NCBI RefSeq assembly: GCF_011397635.1
Contig: NC_064757.1
Coordinates: 31,015,339-31,079,338 of the forward strand
DNA from: Epinephelus fuscoguttatus
Lineage: Eukaryota > Chordata > Actinopteri > Perciformes > Serranidae
DNA: 64,000 nt
Direction: 5' to 3'
Part shown: one piece after another, positions 59,501 to 64,000 of the stretch
How positions within the stretch are numbered: position 1 is the stretch's first letter
Layout: every line of letters begins with the position of its first letter
Notes under the pieces: generated by a model
Told to the model about the DNA's origin: nothing
Seen by the model: the letters and a program-made list of their open reading frames with translations, nothing else
Database searches by the model: none
Made by a program: the position numbers and the translations under genes

Positions 59501-61940
59501 TTTGGACAGGGGAGGAGGTGCGGGATGGGATGGACAGAGGAGGTGGAGAGGAGAACTTGCGGCAGAGACGAGGAGATTTGTCGTTTATGTGCTCACCACC
59601 TCTGTTGTTCTGGTTGGTGGCAAAGAACAGCTCCAAGGACCTGGAAAGAGCAAAAAAGCCATTTGTTAGCAAAATAATAGGATATTTAAAAAAGATGGAA
59701 AGAAAACGTGGAATTGCAGCAGCTCAAAATAAGAGCTTGTTTGTCTGTGTGCCTTAAGGAGTAAAAGTTTCACTAGCAAAATAATTTTGTCAGATATTTT
59801 TTCCTGTCTTAGAGACATTAATCTGGTTTAGGGTCAAAATATTGTGTATTTAGAATTCATAAAGAAGTAGAAAACAGTGTCTCATGGAAAAATTTCTAAT
59901 TTCACAGTACACTGGAGACCTCAAGGCATTCAGCGTTACATTCGAGGCATTTAGATAATCCAGAGTGGCTTATAATGAGTGGGCACAAACAGTGCAGTCA
60001 AAAAATATTAGAACAGTGACGCAATTTGTTTGGTGTTGTGTCTGTGCTCCGGCAGACTTGGTTGGAAATAAAACAATGTCTTTGAGGTTTCCATGTATCC
60101 TTTGGCTCTAGTTTTAGGGTGTTTACATCCACATCAGATGAATAGTAGGAATTTTAGAGCTTTGTATACATGGTTCCCAATTTTTAATGAACAGGAAGTA
60201 GTAGGTCAAGTTATCATAAAGTTAAAGCTGCTCTTATTGTTGTCTTTATAAATTCAAAGGATGAAATTACTACATGTAATGTGAAAGAGGTCTCACATAT
60301 AAACCCTAAGACAACAGATGGTCCTTGTTAGACAGCAACCCTTTAGGCATAGCAATTATGCTGGGAGCAAAGGAGAGGGCCAGTAAACGTAATAAGGGCT
60401 GCATAGAGAGGAGGCCGGGTAGGATGGATGGGGCAAACAAACTCAACATTTTCACCCAGGAAACTGCTGTTTGTGCCCCGTGTGAAAACAAAATCCAATG
60501 TTGACTTATTTTAGCTTTCGTACCACGTGCTCTCAGGAAGCTGTTTAAAATGAAAAAGTTCTGATAAAACCCACTGTACACTACCTAGAGCAGCACCAAA
60601 CAGCAGATGGGCAACTAGGCAACATAGCTGAATATTTTGCAGCTAAAGAGCTAGGAATTTTCCTTCAGTTGGTGGTGACCAAAACTGAGCTAAAAAAAGA
60701 GTGAACACTGGACATGCACTTGTCAAATGAACTTAACAGAACTCCAAACTTATGATAATGTTGGTTTGTGTATTACGTGTGTAAAAAGCAACCATGTGTT
60801 GGCATGTTTGCCCTCTCTTTTTAAGGTGCTTTTTCCACCAGTTAACAAGTTAAACATTTTGTCAGTTAAGCTGAGATCGGGAGACTCGAGGTTTTAAAGA
60901 GTATGGTCTGGGCCTGCTCTATATAAAAGGTGTCCTAAGATAATTTTTGTTGTGAATAAAAATGGACTTGACCAGTGGAGAAAACTTTGCTATTTTGGAT
61001 GTACTGACTAATATTTAGGAATATTGTTCTGCTGCACTGACCTAAACTCTTGGGTCCATGTATGGAAAGGGTCCAATTAACCTAAAACTGTTCAGCAAAT
61101 GTGTATGTGAACCCCCTCAAAAACCCTTAAAGCTGAAAGTTTCCAATCTTTTATCACAGACTACATTTGCAACATTTAAACGCCTTATTTACCAGGCAAT
61201 GAAAGTGCCAAAGCTTTAATCAACAAGCATTTTGCAGTGACATTAACACTGCTCAGAGAGTCATGTGTACAGAGATACATCAAGGGAGTAATCATGTAAT
61301 CATGCACTGATAAACACATCCATCATTTATTCACACAAGCCAGTTATTCAGCAGGAAATAGAGGAGCAAATCGCATCCCAGACTGAAAGAGGAGAGGGAG
61401 AAATGAAAGGCAGATAGAGGAAGGAAAGATACATGAAAAGCCGAGAGGAGGGATGCTGAAAAACTTTGAAGCAAGCAGCGGAAGATGCTTAAGAGAAGGA
61501 CATAAAGCAGACTGAATAGGAATGACAAAAAGGGATCAATATGAATACAGAGAAATAAAACAGCCTTGAGGAAGTGATGCTCCAGTAAGAGAACATGCTA
61601 CAGACCGGCTGCAGATTGAAGAAACTATTTCCCATCTCTCATTCCCATCTACATGTCATCAACCTAAAATGTTTCAAACGGGTGAAACTACAACTACTGG
61701 GAGTTTTTACATTCATATAAGGAGATAGAGATAGCAGGTTGATTAAAAAAGGAAAGTCATGCATCAATGAAGTGTCAGATCAAGAACAAGCAGGAAAAGT
61801 TGGAAAGAGACAGCAAGAAAGAGGACAGAGAGAGAAGAGTCAGTTACTTGGGTTGATCCATGGCTATCTTCTTGATCTTCAGACTGTAGTCGGGACAGAT
61901 GGATGAGATGGACAGACGATCAAATGAGTGGTACCGCACC
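39533..61940 (-). CDS. rasgrf2: Ras-specific guanine nucleotide-releasing factor 2, 3' half
   Basis: Partial; the gene continues past the right edge. Exons in mRNA order: 61940-61848 (candidate), 59640-59150, 52659-52534, 50316-50227, 49206-49100, 46228-46116, 45360-45300, 44676-44573, 42637-42553, 42462-42265, 41825-41746, 41647-41530, 41436-41368, 39625-39533. All are GT-AG and phases join without a break to TGA. From 59640 on they give 577 aa. The protein is a calcium/calmodulin-regulated exchange factor for Ras and Rac (family knowledge). Here one sees the Ser/Pro/Thr-rich linker, the conserved Phe-Ile-Ile-Arg-Arg segment, and the full Cdc25 catalytic domain ending Ile-Glu-Pro-Arg-Leu-Pro-Ala. 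The C-terminus and the [10 protein letters not shown] linker favour RASGRF2 over RASGRF1, as does linkage to ckmt2. Confidence 0.95.
40130..40410 (+). mobile_element. LINE 3' tail remnant
   Basis: Begins at CCCCTAAACTGTGGAATTCG and ends GAAGCACTTTAGGCTGCATG then GTGCTGTACAAATAAAATTG, a typical 3' end of fish LINEs. No ORF is preserved. It lies in the last rasgrf2 intron. Confidence 0.6.
41030..41225. repeat. ACCCAGC-rich palindromic repeat
   Basis: Repeats CTGGGTT and AACCCA in both directions (ACACTGGGTTGTACAAACC, GACCCAGCACTGGGTTGC, ATTCAACCCAACATTTTTT). A common fish element type, in the last rasgrf2 intron. Confidence 0.55.
43215..43735. mobile_element. Non-autonomous TIR element
   Basis: Left CTGATCAGCCAAAACATTTAAA... 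with AATAACATTGATAATCTC; right complement with GATGATCAATGTTTTTCACTT and CACCCACCAG. Inverted but diverged ends around an interior without transposase. It lies in a rasgrf2 intron. Confidence 0.55.
45365..46105. repeat. AGAAC/AGAATA low-complexity tract, split by a MITE
   Basis: Imperfect pentamer-hexamer repeats of the type AGAACAG and TAGAATA flank the element at 45590-46031. They lie in the rasgrf2 intron between exons 46116 and 45360. Confidence 0.6.
45590..46031. mobile_element. Dispersed MITE-like element, copy 2
   Basis: Inverted ends TCCTCCTGAGACC and GGTCTCAGGAGGA, with TA just outside each end. It interrupts an AGAACAG/AGAATA-rich low-complexity tract that continues on both sides (45365-45589 and 46032-46105). 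Confidence 0.7.
46970..47955. repeat. Teleost interspersed repeat A, interrupted by repeat B
   Basis: Left part includes GAGGCTGGCTCCAAGAG, CAACTTTACAGCAGAAATAA and CCAAGATGGCGAC. Right part (47880-47955) resumes with AGTCCACAAACCAATGGGCG and TACGTCCATTATTTTTACAG, the usual end of this common fish repeat. Confidence 0.55.
47450..47880 (+). repeat. Dispersed repeat B, second copy (inverted)
   Basis: Reverse orientation relative to 21110-21600: GGGTGTGTTGCTTGTTGACA first, the CCAGATTTCAACGACTTTGG motif last. It interrupts another repeat (46970-47955). Partial relatives are at about 43830-43960 and 60395-60520. Confidence 0.6.
49231..49295. repeat. GA microsatellite upstream of a rasgrf2 acceptor
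   Basis: On the - strand it is a CT run about 25-90 bases above the acceptor of exon 49206-49100, so it could act as an extended pyrimidine tract. Confidence 0.9.
49630..49720. repeat. AT-rich hairpin of AAAT and ATTT repeats
   Basis: An (AAAT)n run followed by (TTTA)n runs about 40 bases on; the two are complementary and could fold back. It lies in the rasgrf2 intron between exons 50227 and 49206. Confidence 0.7.
50172..50224. repeat. GT microsatellite abutting a rasgrf2 donor
   Basis: On the transcribed - strand this is a CA run that begins two bases after the GT of the donor of exon 50316-50227 (donor GTACACAC...). Confidence 0.95.
51220..51960. repeat. Large fold-back (palindromic) repeat
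   Basis: Left arm about 51330-51505 pairs in reverse complement with about 51685-51870, around a centre near 51595. Matching landmarks: GCAAATGGACAGAGCTATAT against its complement near 51730, and AGGGGGCTGAAAT on both arms. In addition 51220-51320 is repeated directly at about 51820-51925 (AGAGCGGCC... GCTCTGTC). No transposase recognised. It lies in the rasgrf2 intron between exons 52534 and 50316. Confidence 0.85.
52481..52526. repeat. CA microsatellite just after a rasgrf2 donor
   Basis: On the transcribed - strand it is a TG run that starts seven bases after the exon end at 52534 (donor GTAAGAC, then TGTG...). Confidence 0.95.
53743..53943. repeat. Tandem repeat, about 53-54 bp unit, nearly four copies
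   Basis: Each unit starts TTCCA, has GGAAAGCC or GAAAGCC in the middle and ends CC(C)TGCCC/CCGCCC. Units are diverged. It lies in the rasgrf2 intron between exons 59150 and 52659. Confidence 0.75.
54699..56288 (-). mobile_element. Tc1-like DNA transposon, copy 2 (in a rasgrf2 intron)
   Basis: Same family as 6189-7815: identical terminal sequence, about 270-base inverted repeats, TA at 54697-54698 and 56289-56290. It lies in the same direction as rasgrf2. It is 37 bases shorter than copy 1, mostly from one internal deletion. Confidence 0.93.
54861..55875 (-). pseudogene. Tc1-like transposase, frameshifted and deleted (copy 2)
   Basis: Starts at 55875. Relative to copy 1 it lacks two bases near 55543, which breaks the frame just after the DNA-binding half (after Val-Lys-Arg-Arg-Leu-Arg), and a net 36 bases near 55205, an in-frame loss of 12 residues upstream of the second catalytic Asp. 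All three acidic catalytic residues remain. Its lesions differ from those in copy 1. Confidence 0.9.
56536..56588. repeat. CA microsatellite
   Basis: An AC run of about 26 units in the rasgrf2 intron between exons 59150 and 52659. Overlapping ORFs with Val-Cys or Thr-His runs are artefacts. Confidence 0.95.
57477..58490 (+). mobile_element. hAT-like element with perfect 8-bp target duplication
   Basis: Inverted ends (TAGGGATGGGTACCGA... and ...GGTACCCATCCCTA) are flanked by identical GTCATGAT copies at 57469-57476 and 58491-58498. The interior retains only an N-terminal BED-finger coding piece; the catalytic region of a hAT transposase is missing, so this is an internally deleted copy. It sits in a rasgrf2 intron. 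Confidence 0.88.
57700..57998 (+). pseudogene. BED-type zinc finger fragment of a hAT transposase
   Basis: From the ATG at 57700 the frame reads through a Trp-Leu-His segment to Cys-Asn-Ile-Cys. A frameshift near 57775-57790 moves the rest ([14 protein letters not shown]) into the next frame. Together these are the Cys-Cys and His-His halves of a BED finger. A Ser/Ala-rich stretch and an acidic end at 57998 follow; no catalytic domain follows. Confidence 0.75.
59150..59640 (-). CDS. rasgrf2: rasgrf2 large linker exon (Ser/Pro/Thr-rich)
   Basis: This 491-base exon opens with [12 protein letters not shown], the conserved segment that follows the REM region in Ras-GRF proteins. It continues with Cys-Arg-Lys-Phe-Ser-Ser-Pro-Pro-Pro and then low-complexity Thr-Pro and Pro-Ser runs. 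The linker joins REM to Cdc25 and is likely disordered and phosphorylated. The Thr-Pro-Gln-Thr-Pro run appears expanded relative to what I recall of mammals; the reading frame is open throughout. Confidence 0.93.
61848..61940 (-). CDS. rasgrf2: Candidate rasgrf2 exon upstream of the linker exon
   Basis: Ninety-three bases, open in one frame (about 31 aa, with Ser-Phe-Asp-Arg-Leu-Ser-Ile-Ser-Ser and Ile-Lys-Lys-Ile-Ala), bounded by a strong pyrimidine-rich acceptor ending CTACAG and a donor AA|GTAACT. Its 3' phase matches the linker exon at 59640. I expected REM-domain residues before the linker exon and do not recognise them here, so this may be a fish-specific or alternative exon, or chance. 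Confidence 0.5.
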
Positions 61941-61999
61941 CTGTAGTTAGTGGGGACATGAAGAGACAGGGGGATGGATGACACAGAAAAATGGTTAAA

Positions 62000-63160
62000 T
62001 GGATGAGGGTGATGGTTGGATTGAGACATGAAAATGCAGAAGAGGAGACAGAAGATAGAAGATGGCTTGAGGGAAGATGATGGAAGGATGATAGATGAAT
62101 CTCTTGGAAGAGGAAAGGTGTGTTTGAGGAGGAGAGGAGGCAGCATGTGAGGGTTCATCTACCGAATATCAACACATGCATGGGAGGAAAATCCAGTGTA
62201 AAACGGTTGCACAGAGAGAGCTGTGTTAAAGTGTGTGTACCTCTGTGTTTATGCATTTATGAGACCATGTGTGTGTCCCTGACAGTGGTATGCAGGGAGT
62301 CTCTAATGGAGACTCTAAAGGGGCAAAAATTAAATGGGGGTACCTCTTTGATTAAGGAATAAAAAAAGCAAGAGGTATGTGAGCCAACAAAAGGGGTAAT
62401 TTGGGAATTTCCTGGGATCCTTCAACTGAAGTGCCTTCCAAAGTTCAACCTACGTATTTACAAAGGAGTGAAAATCTCAGCAGAGTTCTGCACGGGTCTG
62501 ATTTTCAAGATCCACGCATATTATCAATTAGTTCCGCAACCCAACCCCCAAATACAAGATCCATGGACTGACTTGAAACCGCAAGTCCTATAATAACCAT
62601 GCACTGTTCAAATAATTCGGTGAGGCAGCAAGTTTGAAGAGATCATTTAGGGACATTTTATACATATGTGAATAATTTAAGCAAAGGTAATTCAAGAAAT
62701 ACAATTTAAATCATGTTTTTTTGCTTATTGTCATAATTATGACAAGCACATCTTCACAGTGAATGTGTCTGTTAGTAATGCGTCTAACTGAAGCAGCTCT
62801 CATATTCCAGCTGGTGCAGAGGACAGCCAACACACAAAGCAGCCAGAGGATTCAAACAATTACACATTAAATTAAATGATTAATGCTCACTCAAAGACTT
62901 GGAAAAATTAACAAATGCAAGATATAATATTCAAAATTCTAAGAGAGCCATTAAATGTAAATACACAAGGTTAAAATAAGGCTAAGAGACTACAGCCGTG
63001 CTAGTGGCCCTGAGGCTACACTTACAGCAGTGCTTTCAGCTAAATGCTAATGTCAGTATGCTAACATGTTCCTGTGTAACAGGTATGGTGTTTTCATAAA
63101 CAGATAGTAAACAAGCAAACAAATGGCTACCTGACAGCAGATATTTTCTGCTGGGCAGCA
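62000..63160 (-). other. rasgrf2: rasgrf2 intron, no exon recognised
   Basis: Purine-rich on the + strand up to about 62110, then repeat debris (62480-62600 and 62990-63080, the latter with GCTAATGTCAGTATGCTAAC). I found no frame coding the REM or DH domain, so the upstream exons lie beyond the window. Confidence 0.45.
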
Positions 63161-63179
63161 GACATGACCACATCATATC

Positions 63180-64000
63180 ATCAGTTGTGCACCTCAACAT
63201 CATCAGGAGTTTCGGCCTTTATCACAAGACACCTTCCGCTGAGGCAGGCCTACCACAGGCTGATCAGGCCTGGGTGTGTATCAGAGGGTTGGCTCCTCCG
63301 TGGTCACCTATGGGCCCAGACGGGATCCTCTCTCCTCAGTCAAAGCCAATGACTGCACCTCTTAGCTGTATTGGCCAGATCCTCGACCACTTTCCTCTGG
63401 GCCTGCCTATTAATCTCAAGTTCCTTGAGGAGCCTAGTGGTGGATGTAGCTACAAAGCCTCTACAGCAGACCTCGACTGGTCGCACCTCAGCTTTCCAGT
63501 CTCTAGTCACAGCTTCAGTTATGAGATCAGCATAGCACAATCCCTTGCGTTCAAACGCCTCCTCCATGGCATACTCCCAGTCGACAGTTTGGACTTCAAC
63601 CAGACAACCAGGTCTGGTCATAAGTTGGTTGCTGCTATCTTGGGTGGAACAGTGAGGCGCTGGCCCAAGTCAGCATGCATTTCGCAGTCCCTGGCTCCAT
63701 GTAGCAGGCTTGAATCAGAAGGCAAGAGGCTTGTTACTTGTTTTTCTCCCTCCCAGACAAACGATGCAGGCCGTTGGAACTTATGCTGGGGTTTGAGAGG
63801 CATGGTGTTGGTGGTTAACCCCTTGGTCTCAAGCTCAGCTGCCAAGCACTTAAGTTCCCGGTTGTGCTACCACGTCCCTGTGTAAGGCTGGTCTTGCATC
63901 CTACCAGGATATGCTTAAGTGATGCTGGCAGCCAGAGATTTGGGTTGGCAGGAGAGGGTAGGACATCAGAAGTGGCCTCTCTCAACTGCTTCCCATCCCA
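63180..64000 (-). pseudogene. Degenerate LINE ORF fragment
   Basis: On the - strand the frame at 63621-63340 carries Glu-Val-Gln-Thr-Val-Asp-Trp-Glu-Tyr-Ala, Arg-Pro-Val-Glu-Val-Cys-Cys-Arg-Gly-Phe-Val-Ala and a Ser-His-Trp-Leu end. This resembles the C-terminal tail found in many fish non-LTR retrotransposons. A neighbouring frame (63845-63618) continues it, so it is frameshifted. The + strand 232-aa ORF over it is a shadow. It runs off the right edge. Confidence 0.5.

Noticed and set aside
63187-63885. 232-aa + strand ORF
   Set aside because: The opposite strand shows LINE-like residues in two frames; the + strand reading has no domain or conserved run and is a shadow.

Overview
This window is vertebrate nuclear DNA, almost certainly from a teleost fish. 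The genes are split by GT-AG introns, their proteins match conserved vertebrate families, and the non-coding DNA is full of CA/TG microsatellites and fish-type mobile elements (Tc1-like, hAT-like, TTAA-flanked MITEs, LINE tails). The gene set (crhbp, ckmt2, rasgrf2) has human counterparts on chromosome 5q13-q14, so the block is conserved synteny. All family names come from reading the translations; no database search was run.

Layout. crhbp (+ strand, 1453-11633, seven coding exons, complete at 322 aa) secretes the CRH-binding protein; its intron 5 holds an inactivated Tc1-like transposon. From 12.1 to 19.6 kb there is no recognisable gene, only a hAT-like element and degenerate repeats. A compact three-exon Ly6/uPAR-type GPI-anchored protein gene lies on the - strand (19976-20543) with a clear CCAAT/TATA promoter. 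ckmt2 (- strand, 23680-30224, nine coding exons, complete at 422 aa) encodes sarcomeric mitochondrial creatine kinase, with a possible untranslated first exon near 34 kb. From 34.4 to 38.7 kb the DNA is intergenic and includes a 1.2-kb minisatellite. The rest (38.7 kb to the right edge) is the 3' half of rasgrf2 on the - strand: a Ser/Pro-rich linker and the whole Cdc25-type RasGEF domain. Its N-terminal PH, IQ, DH and REM exons must lie beyond 64 kb.

The genes are not an operon and share no pathway; each is a separate transcription unit. The items most worth checking are: a 250-bp tandem duplication in ckmt2 that copies the last intron's 3' splice site; microsatellites placed directly at splice junctions of crhbp and rasgrf2; a 0.75-kb fold-back repeat in a rasgrf2 intron; and several nested transposon insertions that give a relative age order. 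I found no convincing unknown multi-gene system, tRNA, rRNA or CRISPR array.
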